From: Ramlibacter rhizophilus
Lineage (GTDB): Bacteria; Pseudomonadota; Gammaproteobacteria; Burkholderiales; Burkholderiaceae_C
DNA: 64,000 nucleotides
Direction: 5' to 3'
Assembly (NCBI RefSeq): GCF_004681965.1
Contig: NZ_SMLL01000005.1
Span: forward strand, 62,001-126,000
Numbering within the stretch: the first letter of the stretch is position 1; every line of letters starts with the position of its first letter. Shown in pieces: positions 7,654-18,770 of the stretch. The translations under genes and the position numbers were made by a program. Below the pieces are notes generated by a model that ran no database searches, was not told where the DNA came from, and saw only the letters and a list, made by a program, of their open reading frames with translations.

Positions 7654-8616
7654 ATGGACCGGCTGCAATCGATGAGGGTGTTCCAGCAAGTGGTCGAGGA
7701 AGGCGGCTTCTCGGCGGCAGCGCGCAAGCTCGACCTGGCGCCCACGGCGGTCACACGCCTGGTGAGCGACCTGGAGGCGCACCTGGGCGTGCGACTCCTG
7801 CAGCGCACCACGAGGCACCTGTCGCTCACGCGCGCGGGCGAGGTCTACCTGGCCCGCCTGCAGTCCATCCTGAGCGAGCTCGGCGACGCGGAGATCCAGG
7901 TGCGCGACGAGTCGCACCGCATCGGTGGCGAGCTGCGCGTGCTCGCGCCTTCGGTGGCTGCGTCGCACATGCTCGCGGCGGCGGCCGCGGGCTTCCTCGC
8001 CCTGCATCCCGGCGTGGCCATCGACATCGACGTGGTCGAATCGTCCGATCCCCCGGTACACGAGTACGACCTGGCCCTGGTGGGCGACGACTGCCACATG
8101 GACCCGGACTTCATCTGCCACGCACTGGTCCACAGCGAGTACGTGCTCTGCGCCGCACCGGCCTACCTCGACCGCTTCGGGGAGCCGGGCGAGCCGCAGG
8201 CACTGGCGCAGCACCGCTTGCTGCGACTGCGCCGAGGCGCCCGCCGGCCCGGGCCCTTGGAGCTGTATCGCCCAGAGGCGCCGCACGAGCGCGTTCGCCT
8301 GGTCGCTGCGGCCGCCATCGTCTCCAACGACCTGGACTCGCTGCTGCGCGCCACGCTGGCCGGCGCCGGCATCAGCTGTCAGCCGGTGCACCTGATCGCG
8401 CCGCTGGCGCTGGCCGGACGGCTGCGCCGGGTGCTGGACGGCTGGATCGCGGGACACCTCACGCTGATGGCGGTGCTCGCCAGCCGCAAGTTCATTCCCC
8501 TGCGCACGCGCGCCTTCGTCGATTACCTGGTGGCGCATTCGGGCCGGTTCGTCGACTGCCTCGGCACCCAGTGGGACGGCCCCCGCTTGCCCGACGTGCG
8601 CCCGGCCGCACACTGA
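7654..8616 (+). CDS. LysR family transcriptional regulator
   Basis: DNA-binding activator/repressor of 320 residues. The winged HTH at residues 1-60 (MDRLQSMRVFQQVVEEGGFSA, ..RKLDLAPTAVTRLVSDLEAHLG) is followed by an effector-binding domain from about residue 90. The ATG at 7654 puts the HTH right at the N-terminus as usual; the 62 codons of open frame upstream do not look coding. It is divergent from the DUF4148 gene and convergent with the alpha/beta hydrolase gene, ending 24 bp from it. Ligand unknown. Confidence 0.9.
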   Translation: MDRLQSMRVFQQVVEEGGFSAAARKLDLAPTAVTRLVSDLEAHLGVRLLQRTTRHLSLTRAGEVYLARLQSILSELGDAEIQVRDESHRIGGELRVLAPSVAASHMLAAAAAGFLALHPGVAIDIDVVESSDPPVHEYDLALVGDDCHMDPDFICHALVHSEYVLCAAPAYLDRFGEPGEPQALAQHRLLRLRRGARRPGPLELYRPEAPHERVRLVAAAAIVSNDLDSLLRATLAGAGISCQPVHLIAPLALAGRLRRVLDGWIAGHLTLMAVLASRKFIPLRTRAFVDYLVAHSGRFVDCLGTQWDGPRLPDVRPAAH

Positions 8617-8640
8617 CACCGACCCAGCAGCGGCAGACGC

Positions 8641-9444
8641 TCACGCCGCCAGCGCCAAGGGCGCCGGCGCGTTGCGCTGCGGCAGCAGGGCGGCGAAGGC
8701 GTCCGCGTGCGTGAGCGGCCCCATGTGCCCGATGCCCGCGAGGTCGATGTGCCGTGCGTGCGGCAGCAGGCCCTGCAGCCTGTGCGCGACGCGGCGCGCG
8801 GGCAGCGGCGATGCGGTCCCCACGACGAGCCGCACCGGCATGCGCAGCGCCCCGTAGGCCGACAGCGGCGCCGTGTCGCTGAAGATGGCCTGGAACTCCG
8901 CGGCGATCTTGGGCATGCGCTGCGCGAGCGCGAGCTGCCTCGAAGCGCTCATCGCCTTCCACGTGCCGGCGCCGGACCAGTAGTCCGCAAAGCGCGCCGC
9001 AGCGGCGGCGGCGAAGCCGGCACGCGCCAGGGTGCACACGCGGCGGGCCAGGCGGACGATCTCGTCCCAGGCCGTGCTGTCCGCGTCGCTGCGCAGCAGG
9101 TGGAATCGCACGGGCTCGAACAGCGTCAGCGCCGCGATGCGCCCGGGGTGGCGCAAGGCCAGTTGCAGCGCCACGGCGCCCCCGTAGGAATGGCCCACCA
9201 GGTGCACCGGCTCCGCGCCGATCCACCCTGCGACGTGCTCGGCTTCTTCGTCGAGCGTGAGGGACCGGCCGGTCGGCCAGGGCTGCGCGCCATAGCCGAG
9301 CAGGTCCGGCGCGTCGAACCGGCCAACCCAGCGGGCGGCGTAGCTGGCCCACTGGCGGCCGCTGCTGCCGCTGCAATGCAGGGCCAGGATGCGCGGCTCC
9401 TCCTGGGTGGCTTGGCGGTGGTGGGCGTGGAGAGTCTGGGACAT
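8641..9444 (-). CDS. alpha/beta hydrolase
   Basis: A 267-residue soluble hydrolase. The nucleophile elbow is GHSYGG with Ser86, the oxyanion-side motif is LHCSGSSGRQW near residue 22, and the catalytic His is in GIGHMGPLTHAD near the C-terminus. The acid residue is not obvious, because the usual GDxD after strand 7 reads GTASPLP. The start MSQTLHAHH at 9444 avoids an unlikely N-terminal extension. It is the last gene of the minus-strand diiron/MFS cluster but is separated from the MFS gene by 165 bp holding a GTATC direct repeat, so it may have its own regulated promoter. Substrate unknown. Confidence 0.82.
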   Translation of the reverse strand: MSQTLHAHHRQATQEEPRILALHCSGSSGRQWASYAARWVGRFDAPDLLGYGAQPWPTGRSLTLDEEAEHVAGWIGAEPVHLVGHSYGGAVALQLALRHPGRIAALTLFEPVRFHLLRSDADSTAWDEIVRLARRVCTLARAGFAAAAAARFADYWSGAGTWKAMSASRQLALAQRMPKIAAEFQAIFSDTAPLSAYGALRMPVRLVVGTASPLPARRVAHRLQGLLPHARHIDLAGIGHMGPLTHADAFAALLPQRNAPAPLALAA

Positions 9445-9559
9445 GGTGCGCTCCTGGCATGAAGAAAGGACGATGGCGCCAGCATCGCGCGCGGGGGTAT
9501 CGGGGATGCGTGCGTCGCGATGCGCTTGGTGGTGCCCATGCAACCGGGCTGGCCGCCGT

Positions 9560-9575
9560 GTATCGCGCCCGTATC
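9560..9575. promoter_or_regulatory. direct repeat GTATC-N6-GTATC, candidate response-regulator box 1
   Basis: Two GTATC half-sites at 9560-9564 and 9571-9575 are exactly 11 bp apart, the spacing usual for OmpR/PhoB-type regulators. They lie about 116 bp upstream of the hydrolase start. A single further GTATC lies at 9497-9501. The same arrangement occurs at 12208-12223 next to the response regulator gene. Confidence 0.45.
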
Positions 9576-9609
9576 CGGCTGCAACGCAGCTGCCTCGGGG
9601 CGCGCGGGT

Positions 9610-10794
9610 TCACCGCCCGAGCGGCCGCAGGGACCACGCGAGCGCGGCGGCGAGGAGGGCCAGGCCCAGGTCCACGCGCCACAGCAGGGCGTCGCCACCG
9701 GTGGCCGCGGCCGCCCAGCCTCCCAGCCAGACGCCGCCGAAACTCCCGAGCTGGTGGACCAGCATGACGACGCCGAAGAGCGCGCCGAGCTGCTGCACGC
9801 CGTGGTCGCGTGCGACCAGCTGGCTGGTCGGCGGCAATGTGGCCATGTGCGTGGCGCCCATCGCCAGCGCGAAGCCGAGCATCAGCGTGGGGGTTGCCGG
9901 CACAACCAGCAGCGTGCCGATGCCCAGGGCGCGCAGCACGTACACCGCGGCCAGCAGGCGGGCCGGGTCGCTGCGGCGCAGGAGCGCGCCGACCGCCAGG
10001 CTGCCCACGACGTTGGCCGCGCCGGACACGGCCATCCAGCGCCCGGCCAGGCTGACCGGCAGCCCACAGCGCTCGATCACGCCGGGCATGTGCGCGGTCA
10101 GGAAGGCGATGTGGAAGCCGCAGAGGCCGAAGCTCGCCGCCACGCGCCAGAAGCGCGAATCTCGCAGCGCCGTGCGGCGCAGCGACGCGCGGCCCGCCGT
10201 GCCGGCGCCGCCCTCGCGGCGCACGGGCGCGCACGGGGCGCCGCGCAAGGCGCGGGACAGCGGCAACGCGAACACGAGGACCACGCCGGATGCCACGAGC
10301 GCGCTGCGCCAGCCCCAGTCCTCGATGGCCCACTGGGTCGCCGGGCCGAGCAGCAGCTGGCCCGCCGAAGCGCCCGCGCCCACGATGGCCACGGCCTGCC
10401 CCGCCCGTGCGGCGGGCACGGTGCGGTTGACGGGCCCGAGCAGCAGGGCGTTGCTCGCGACGGCACTTCCCGCGAGCGTCGCGAGCACCAGCGCCAGCAG
10501 GACCGGTGCCGCCTGTGGCCACGCGGCCGGGGCGACGGTGAAGAGCGCGAGCAGCACCGCGCCGCACGCGACGATGCGGCTGGCGCCGAGACGGTCGGCG
10601 AGCGCGCCGATCACGGGTTGCAGCAGGCCGACGCCCAGCTGGCCGATCGCCAGGCCCAGGCTCAGGCCGGCCAGGCCGACACCCGTCGCACTGTTCAGGG
10701 GCGACAGGTACAGGGCGCCGGCGGCGCGGCTGCCGGTGACCAGGGCCATCAGCAGCGCCGCGGACAGGGTGATGCGCCAGGCCGCCGCGTTCAT
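9610..10794 (-). CDS. MFS transporter
   Basis: A 394-residue major facilitator permease with about 12 membrane segments, starting MNAAAWRITLSAALLMALVTG. The loop-2 signature appears as GALADRLGASR near residue 65. It starts in an ATGA overlap with the stop of the upstream DUF1127 gene, so the two are translationally coupled. In this cluster it most likely exports, or less likely imports, a small molecule made or handled by the diiron protein; the substrate is unknown. Confidence 0.85.
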   Translation of the reverse strand: MNAAAWRITLSAALLMALVTGSRAAGALYLSPLNSATGVGLAGLSLGLAIGQLGVGLLQPVIGALADRLGASRIVACGAVLLALFTVAPAAWPQAAPVLLALVLATLAGSAVASNALLLGPVNRTVPAARAGQAVAIVGAGASAGQLLLGPATQWAIEDWGWRSALVASGVVLVFALPLSRALRGAPCAPVRREGGAGTAGRASLRRTALRDSRFWRVAASFGLCGFHIAFLTAHMPGVIERCGLPVSLAGRWMAVSGAANVVGSLAVGALLRRSDPARLLAAVYVLRALGIGTLLVVPATPTLMLGFALAMGATHMATLPPTSQLVARDHGVQQLGALFGVVMLVHQLGSFGGVWLGGWAAAATGGDALLWRVDLGLALLAAALAWSLRPLGR

Positions 10795-11051
10795 GGCCAC
10801 CGCTCCACGCGGATCGGGTCCGCGATGCGCCGGCGCGTGGGCGCCGCCTCGCCGTGCGATTCGGCCCAGCATGAGTCGAACTCGGCGGGACCGAGCGCCA
10901 GGTCGCGCAGGGTGTCGGCCCCGAGCGCCTGGAACTCGCGGCGAGCGGCGGCGCGGCGCCGGCGCAGCGCAAGGGCCTCGTGCAGCGAGGCGAGCCGCCC
11001 GGCGGCGAGGGTCCAGGCCTGGATGACGAAGAGGGTTCGGGTGGCTTGCAT
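10791..11051 (-). CDS. DUF1127-like small Arg-rich protein
   Basis: An 86-residue basic protein. The central EFQALGADTLRDLALGPAEFDS matches the DUF1127 (YjiS-like) pattern of an Arg-rich helix followed by L-x-DIGL/S. Members are small cytoplasmic proteins, some linked to RNA turnover and phosphate or carbon responses in alphaproteobacteria; the role here is unknown. It lies 28 bp after the diiron gene and overlaps the MFS start by ATGA, so it belongs to the same operon. Confidence 0.75.
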   Translation of the reverse strand: MQATRTLFVIQAWTLAAGRLASLHEALALRRRRAAARREFQALGADTLRDLALGPAEFDSCWAESHGEAAPTRRRIADPIRVERWP

Positions 11052-11079
11052 GGCGATCTCCAGCGGCGAAGGCAGGCGG

Positions 11080-12057
11080 TCAGGCCGCCAGCGGCAGGTC
11101 CACGTCCGGGCGGCTCGGCACGGCATAGGCCAGCGGCGCGAGCGCGTCGCCCACGCGCTGCGCCTGCTCCGGGGTGAGCAGGCCGAAGAGCAGCTTGCGA
11201 AAGCGTGGCTCCATCGCGCCGGAGACGATGTACTGCCAGCGGTAGGCCTTGAGCACGCCGGCTGCAATGCGCTCGGCCTGCGCGGCGTCGTAGGCCTGCA
11301 TTGCATGGGCCAGGAAGTAGCGGGCATCCGCAGCCGCCTGCGCCTGCAGCACGCCGTCGACCGCGCCCACCAGCTCGATGAACTCGCCGACCGCCGCGTC
11401 GCGTTCCGGCGCGGACAGGCGCGCGTCCTCGCGCACCAGCTCCAGTTCGTCCAGGACCGCGTGCTGCGCCTCCTCCTTCCAGTGGAAGAGGAACACGTCC
11501 TTCCACAGGTCCGACAGGCCGGCCTGCGGCTCGATGCTGCTGCGGTAGTGCGCCTGCACGAACAGCTCGATGTGCAGCGTGAGCGCCAGCACCGCCCAGG
11601 TGCTCTTGCCCAGCACGGCGCGGGCCACCGCGTTCGGGTCGGCGGTCTGCTCGTAGCCGGACGGCATGTCTGCGCTCATCTGTGATTCCAGGCGGCGGAA
11701 CAGCTCCTGGTGCTTGATCTCCTCGTCGCCCATGCGCACCAGCGCCTCCAGCGCGTGCTGGTCGCCGAACCAGTGCTCACGGCTGATGTCCAGCACCTTG
11801 GCGCTGATGAAGCGCTCGACCAGGCCGAACACATAGGCATAGGTGCGCCCCTGGACCTGGCTCAGGAAGCGACGGTCGGGCGCGGTGAGGAACTCGAGCT
11901 CACCGACCAGCGACAGGCTGGCGGGCAGGAAGGTCTTGCCGTAGTCGAAGCGGCGGCCGCGGATCACGTCACGCTCGATCTCCCAGCGCACGCGCTTGGA
12001 GATTTCGATGCAGCGGGCATAGCGCTGGGACGGCAGGGCATGGACGGTAGAGGTCAT
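11080..12057 (-). CDS. ferritin-like diiron protein, possible oxygenase
   Basis: A 325-residue helical protein with a near-perfect diiron motif: Glu81, Glu113-x2-His116, Glu164, Glu196-x2-His199, the two halves having identical 32-residue spacing. This is the ferritin-like four-helix bundle seen in diiron oxygenases such as AurF-type N-oxygenases and ribonucleotide-reductase-like proteins. The exact family is not certain and no substrate can be read off. The start MTSTVHALPSQRYAR at 12057 is preferred over an upstream codon at 12096. It is the first gene of the minus-strand cluster, divergent from the response regulator. Confidence 0.75.
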   Translation of the reverse strand: MTSTVHALPSQRYARCIEISKRVRWEIERDVIRGRRFDYGKTFLPASLSLVGELEFLTAPDRRFLSQVQGRTYAYVFGLVERFISAKVLDISREHWFGDQHALEALVRMGDEEIKHQELFRRLESQMSADMPSGYEQTADPNAVARAVLGKSTWAVLALTLHIELFVQAHYRSSIEPQAGLSDLWKDVFLFHWKEEAQHAVLDELELVREDARLSAPERDAAVGEFIELVGAVDGVLQAQAAADARYFLAHAMQAYDAAQAERIAAGVLKAYRWQYIVSGAMEPRFRKLLFGLLTPEQAQRVGDALAPLAYAVPSRPDVDLPLAA

Positions 12058-12092
12058 GGCAGGCTCCTGGTTGCGAAGGTTGGGAAGACCGC

Positions 12093-12102
12093 GCACCGGT
12101 GC
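12093..12102. repeat. 10-bp palindrome in the divergent diiron/regulator region
   Basis: GCACCGGTGC is a perfect palindrome, flanked by GC-rich sequence that extends it to an imperfect hairpin over 12091-12109. It lies 36 bp upstream of the diiron gene start and could be a second operator or part of a leader structure. Confidence 0.3.
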
Positions 12103-12207
12103 GGTGCGCTGGAACTCACTGTCCTGCGCCCAGGTAACCCGGCCATGTCCGGGTCCGGCGAACGTGTCGCCGCTTCGTATGCAGCCCCACCACCAGCGCG
12201 GCCGCAG

Positions 12208-12223
12208 GTATCCGAGATGTATC
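12208..12223. promoter_or_regulatory. direct repeat GTATC-N6-GTATC, candidate response-regulator box 2
   Basis: Half-sites at 12208-12212 and 12219-12223 have the same 11-bp period as the box at 9560. It lies 43 bp before the response regulator ATG and about 150 bp before the diiron gene, the expected place for autoregulation and control of the divergent operon. Confidence 0.45.
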
Positions 12224-12265
12224 GCCGCTCGTCACCGGCGCACGCGCGCGGCACAATTTCAGGCC

Positions 12266-13003
12266 ATGGCTACCAGCGCGCGCCTGCTCGTGGTGGACGA
12301 CGACCCGTCGGTGCGCGGCATGCTGCGCGAGTACCTGCAGGGGCACGGCTACGGCGTCGCGGAAGCGTCCAGCGGCGCCCAGATGCGCGAATGCATCGAG
12401 CGCGACCTGCCCGACGCCGTGCTGCTGGACATCCGCCTGCCGGGCGAGGACGGCCTGGTGCTGGCGCGCTACCTGCGCGAGCGCTACGACCTCGGGATCA
12501 TCATGGTCACGGCCTCGGGCGACGTGGTGGACCGCGTCGTGGGGCTGGAGCTGGGCGCGGACGACTACATCGCCAAGCCCTTCGATCCACGCGAGCTGCT
12601 CGCGCGCATCAAGAGCGTGCTCCGGCGCCTGCAGGGTCGGCCCGCCGACGAGCGCGAGGGCGCGGCGGCCCGGCCCCCGGCCACTTCGGCGCGCCAGCGC
12701 TTCGGCCGCTGCGAAGTGGACCTGCAGGCGCGGCGCCTCTTCGAGGCGGACGGCCAGGAGGTCACGCTCACGGCCATGGAGTTCGAGCTGCTGCGCACCT
12801 TTCTCGCCCACCCCAACCGGGTGCTCTCGCGCGACCAGCTCCTGCAGCACACGCGCAACCGCGAATGGGAGCCCTTCGACCGCTCCATCGACATCCGCAT
12901 CGGCCGCCTGCGCCGCAAGGTGGAGCCCGATCCGGCCGGCGAGCCGCGCGTGATCCGCACGGTGCGCAATGCGGGCTACATGTACGTGCCGGAGGCGGGC
13001 TGA
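12266..13003 (+). CDS. OmpR/PhoB-type response regulator, orphan
   Basis: A 245-residue two-domain regulator. Receiver domain 1-120: acidic pair Asp11-Asp12, phospho-acceptor Asp55 in LLDIRLPG, Thr82, Lys104 in YIAKPFD. A winged-helix DNA-binding domain follows at about 145-243, ending RVIRTVRNAGYMYVPEAG. All phosphorylation residues are present, so it should be a working switch, but no histidine kinase gene is adjacent in the window. The ATG at 12266 matches the family start. It is divergent from the diiron gene. Candidate binding sites are the two GTATC direct repeats. Confidence 0.92.
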   Translation: MATSARLLVVDDDPSVRGMLREYLQGHGYGVAEASSGAQMRECIERDLPDAVLLDIRLPGEDGLVLARYLRERYDLGIIMVTASGDVVDRVVGLELGADDYIAKPFDPRELLARIKSVLRRLQGRPADEREGAAARPPATSARQRFGRCEVDLQARRLFEADGQEVTLTAMEFELLRTFLAHPNRVLSRDQLLQHTRNREWEPFDRSIDIRIGRLRRKVEPDPAGEPRVIRTVRNAGYMYVPEAG

Positions 13004-13013
13004 GGCCAGGAGA

Positions 13014-13115
13014 CCCCCTCCCCCGCTGGGGGAGGGTGGGGGTGGGGGCTGCGCGCGCCGACTGCGCTGCTTCCCGCGCGGCCCCCATCCCAACCTTCCC
13101 CCAGAGGTGGAAGGA
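13014..13115. repeat. REP/BIME-like paired hairpin element, copy B
   Basis: Hairpin CCCTCCCCC-GCT-GGGGGAGGG-like arm (13017-13036) and an inverted arm CCTTCCCCC..GGTGGAAGG (13094-13114) flank the core GCGCCGACTGCGCTGCTTCC. It lies directly after the response regulator stop and before the 3' end of the small minus-strand ORF. Confidence 0.8.
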
Positions 13116-13124
13116 GCAACTCCG

Positions 13125-13468
13125 TCACGCCGGCCTGCCCGGCGCGGACGCCATGAACACCCGTCCGCTCACCCGGCCGACGAAGCGCCCCTCACCCTGC
13201 TCCAGCAACGGCTCGCCCGACCACAGCAGCTTCACGAACCGGCGCAGGGGCACCACCTGGTGCGCCACCTGCTCATGCTCGAAATAGCCCGCCCAGTACT
13301 CGACCGCGGGCATGTCCTTGCCCGCCGCGTCCCGGACGGTGAAATAGCGGCGTTCGCCGCCGGATGCGTCCACGTCTCGCCCAACCCGATCAAATGCTGC
13401 AGTGCACCAGATTATGAGCACTCCAGCGCCGCATCGGGGCGGGCGTTTCGCATTCCGAACGCCGGACG

Positions 13469-13472
<4 letters not shown>
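13125..13472 (-). CDS. small hypothetical protein downstream of the ABC fusion gene
   Basis: Not recognised. With the ATG at 13472, which forms an ATGA overlap with the fusion gene stop, the product is 115 residues. The C-terminal 82 residues (ERRYFTVRDAAGKDMPAVEY...) look protein-like, while the first 33 do not. A GTG at 13373 behind GGGCGAG would give just the protein-like part, so the true start is uncertain. No signal peptide or membrane segment is visible. Confidence 0.45.
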
Positions 13473-16035
<2,563 letters not shown>

Positions 16036-16039
<4 letters not shown>

Positions 16040-16914
16040 ACCTTGCGCACCTCCGCGCGCCCGAAGAGGCCATTGGGCCGCCACGCGAGCGCCGCGATCA
16101 CCAGCGCGAAGCTGAGGATCTGCGTATAGCCCGAGCCCAGCGTGGACGTCACCAGCGCCTCCACCAGGCCGAACAGAAGCCCTGCGATCATCACGCCCCA
16201 GGCACTGGTGATGCCCCCCAGGATGGCGACGGCGAACGCCTTCAGGCCGAACAGCGTGCCCATGTCGGAGGCGACGTTGAACAGCGGCGCGATGAGCACG
16301 CCCGCGATGCCGGCGAAGAGCGCCGACAGCGCGAAGGCCGCCGCGACCGCGCGCCGGATGGGGATGCCCATGAGCCGCGCCGCGGCGCGGTTCTGCACCA
16401 CGGCCAGCAGCGCCGTGCCCCAGCGCGTGCGCTTCGACAGCGCATGCAGGACCGCGGCCAGCAGCAGGCCCACCAGCGGAATGATCAACTGCAGCGGGTA
16501 CACCCCGAGGCCGACCTCCCCGACCGACAGCGGCGTCTGCGCGAGCGGCGAAGGCAGGCTGCGCGGCTCCTTGCCGTAGGTGAACAACACCACGTTGTCC
16601 AGCACGATGCCCAGGGCCACGGTGGCCATGAGCCAGGCCTCCGAGCCGCGGTTCACGAAGGGCCGCACGGCCAGCCGCTCCACCAGCAGGCCATAGGCGG
16701 CGCACAGGGCCAGGGCGAGCGGCACCGCGGCCAGCATGGGCCAGCCCAGCGTCTGGGCGAAGGCGAAGGTGAGCACCGCGCCGAGCATCATGGAGCTGCC
16801 CTGCGCGAAGTTCACGGTGCCCGAGACCGCGTAGGTGACGTAGAAGCCGAGCGCCATGAGCCCGTACATGCTGCCCAGCCCCAGGCCGCTGACGAGTGCG
16901 GAGAGAACCAGCAT
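16036..16914 (-). CDS. branched-chain amino-acid-type ABC permease, LivH family
   Basis: A 292-residue inner-membrane permease with about eight hydrophobic segments. MLVLSALVSGLGLGSMYGLMA and VNFAQGSSMMLGA near the N-terminus are typical of LivH. It overlaps the LivMGF fusion start by ATGA and lies 17 bp after the binding-protein gene, so the three form one transport operon. Family ligands range from Leu/Ile/Val to amides, urea and aromatic acids. Confidence 0.92.
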
Positions 16915-16931
16915 CGTGCCGCCGCCTGCGC

Positions 16932-18125
16932 TCAGTTCGTGCCCATGCCGACCGGCACGATGCGGTTGTCGATGAACTGCGCCCAGACGTAGTCGTCGGC
17001 CGTCACGGCGTCGTGCACGGTGGGCGTGAAGGGCTTGTCGTAGGTCTTGATCAGGCCTTCGAAGCGGCCGATCTTGTAGAAGCCTTGCCGCACCGCGTCG
17101 CCCTGCGTGGAGCCGGCGGCCTGGATGGCCAGTGCCGCCAGGTGCGTGGCGTCGTAGGCGTTGGCCACGCCCACGGCGGGGGTGATGTCGGCCGGTCCCT
17201 TCACGTTGGGGTACTTGGCCACCATGGCCTTGATCACCCGCTCGCCCACCGGGGACTGCTTGCCGAAGAAGCTGTAGGTCTGCACGAAGTGCACGTCCTT
17301 GCCGCCGGGACCGGCCAGCTCGGTGAAGCGGCCCCCCGCAGGTCCCCAGTGCGAGACCACCGGCACCTTCCAGCCCATGCGCTCCAGGGACTTGACGACC
17401 TGCGCCGAGGGACCGACGTTGCCGACCATGAACAGCGTGTCGGCGCCGGCGGCCTTCAGGCGCGTGAGCTGCGGGACCATGTCCACGTCGTTCGCCTCGA
17501 ATTTCTCCACGCCGGCCGGCGTGACGCCCTTGGCCGCCATGGCCGCGCGCAGGCCCTTCTCGTTGCTCTCGCCCCAGGGGTTGTTCACCAGGATGAGGCC
17601 GGGCTTGGCGGTCTTGAAGTTCTTCTGCGCGTAGGCGAGCATGCCCACGTCCACGATCTCGTCCACCGCCGACACGCGGAAGGCGAAGTTGGGATTGGCG
17701 CCGTTCTTGGTGATGCCGGTGCCGGCCGCCCAGGGGCCGACGAAGGGCACCTTCTCCTGGTTGACCAGCGGCACGATGGCCATGGAGACCGGCGTGTCCA
17801 GGCCGCCGAAGACCACCGCCACCTTCTCGCGGTAGATCAGCTCGCGCGCAGCGGTGACACCCTTGGCCGGGTTGGCCTCGTCGTCGCGCCGCACCAGCTC
17901 GATGGGCCGGCCCAGCACGCCACCCTTGGCGTTGATCTCGTCGATGGCGATCTGCATGCCGCGCGTGATGGCCTCGCCGGCCAGTGCCGACTGGCCCGAC
18001 AGGGCCGTGACCAGGCCGAACTTGATCGGATCGGCCGCGTGGGCGCCGCCGGTCGCGGCGAGACCGGCCAACGCGAGCGCGGCGACCAGGGCGCGACGGG
18101 AAGGATCGAAGCGGAACGAGCGCAT
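16932..18125 (-). CDS. ABC transporter substrate-binding protein, LivJ-like
   Basis: Periplasmic receptor of 397 residues. The signal peptide runs to about residue 30 (..GLAATGGAHAADP), then IKFGLVTALSGQSALAGEAITRGMQIAIDEIN, the type 1 periplasmic-binding fold start, and RDDEANPAKGVTAARELI in the first lobe. It is the first gene of the minus-strand transporter operon. The neighbouring plus-strand amidase and allantoinase-like genes suggest a nitrogen-containing ligand such as an amide or ureide, but this is inference only. Confidence 0.9.
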   Translation of the reverse strand: MRSFRFDPSRRALVAALALAGLAATGGAHAADPIKFGLVTALSGQSALAGEAITRGMQIAIDEINAKGGVLGRPIELVRRDDEANPAKGVTAARELIYREKVAVVFGGLDTPVSMAIVPLVNQEKVPFVGPWAAGTGITKNGANPNFAFRVSAVDEIVDVGMLAYAQKNFKTAKPGLILVNNPWGESNEKGLRAAMAAKGVTPAGVEKFEANDVDMVPQLTRLKAAGADTLFMVGNVGPSAQVVKSLERMGWKVPVVSHWGPAGGRFTELAGPGGKDVHFVQTYSFFGKQSPVGERVIKAMVAKYPNVKGPADITPAVGVANAYDATHLAALAIQAAGSTQGDAVRQGFYKIGRFEGLIKTYDKPFTPTVHDAVTADDYVWAQFIDNRIVPVGMGTN

Positions 18126-18248
18126 GGGAGAACTCCTGAAGGAAGGGGGCTGATGGACGGCGACAGCGCCGGTGCGCCAGCCGTTCGCAAGTCGCGTGCC
18201 AATCCGTTCGCAGGCGCGCAGTTCGAACGTCTTCACTCTGGAGATCAA

Positions 18249-18260
18249 CTTGTCGACAAG
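18249..18260. promoter_or_regulatory. candidate GntR/FCD operator palindrome
   Basis: CTTGTCGACAAG is a perfect 12-bp palindrome of the TTGT-N2-ACAA type bound by many FadR-subfamily regulators. It lies 124 bp upstream of the binding-protein start on one side and 82 bp upstream of the NTF2-like gene on the other. The GntR gene at the end of the plus-strand operon is the obvious candidate to bind it. Confidence 0.55.
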
Positions 18261-18341
18261 ATGGCATGTGTCTTGCGAGCACCCTCGCCGGTGCGGCCGC
18301 GAAACCCGTTGCGGTGCATCGATCCTCGAAAACGTGCATCC

Positions 18342-18770
18342 ATGCCAGACACCCTGCCCCAGGCCGATGCGGCCCTCTCTCCCGCGCAGATCGTCGACGA
18401 GTACCTGCGCCTCCTGATGATCCCGGACCCCGCGGCCGCGCGCCGCTTCATCGCGCCCGACCTGCGCATCCGCTTCACCGGCGGCCGCGCGATGCGCGAC
18501 CCGGCCGAATGCACCGCCTTCAATGCCGGGCGCTACCGCTGGGTGAAAAAGCGCGTGGAACGCACCGAGACCGTGGCCGGCGGCACCGGCGAGGAGACCG
18601 TGGTCTACAGCCTGGGCACCCTGTACGGGCAGTGGCCGGACGGCACCGACTTCGAGGGCAACCGCTACGTGGACCGCTACGTGGTCCGCCACGGCCTCAT
18701 CACGCACATGGACGTCTGGAACGACAGCGCCGAATGGCTGCTGGTGCGCCACGGCCTGCTTGCCGCATGA
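18342..18770 (+). CDS. NTF2/SnoaL-like protein
   Basis: A 142-residue protein with the NTF2/SnoaL-like pattern: an N-terminal helix VDEYLRLLMIPDPAAARRFIAPDLRIRF, then a C-terminal sheet with GTDFEGNRYVDRYVVRHGLITHMDVWND. Such domains serve as small isomerases, hydrolases or binding modules; no catalytic residue can be assigned. It is the first gene of the plus-strand catabolic operon and its stop overlaps the next ATG (ATGA). Confidence 0.75.
   Translation: MPDTLPQADAALSPAQIVDEYLRLLMIPDPAAARRFIAPDLRIRFTGGRAMRDPAECTAFNAGRYRWVKKRVERTETVAGGTGEETVVYSLGTLYGQWPDGTDFEGNRYVDRYVVRHGLITHMDVWNDSAEWLLVRHGLLAA

Noticed and set aside
8492..11506. 1004-codon minus-strand frame over the hydrolase and MFS genes
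   Set aside because: It runs in a different frame from the hydrolase, MFS and DUF1127 genes on the same strand and has shadow composition without domains.
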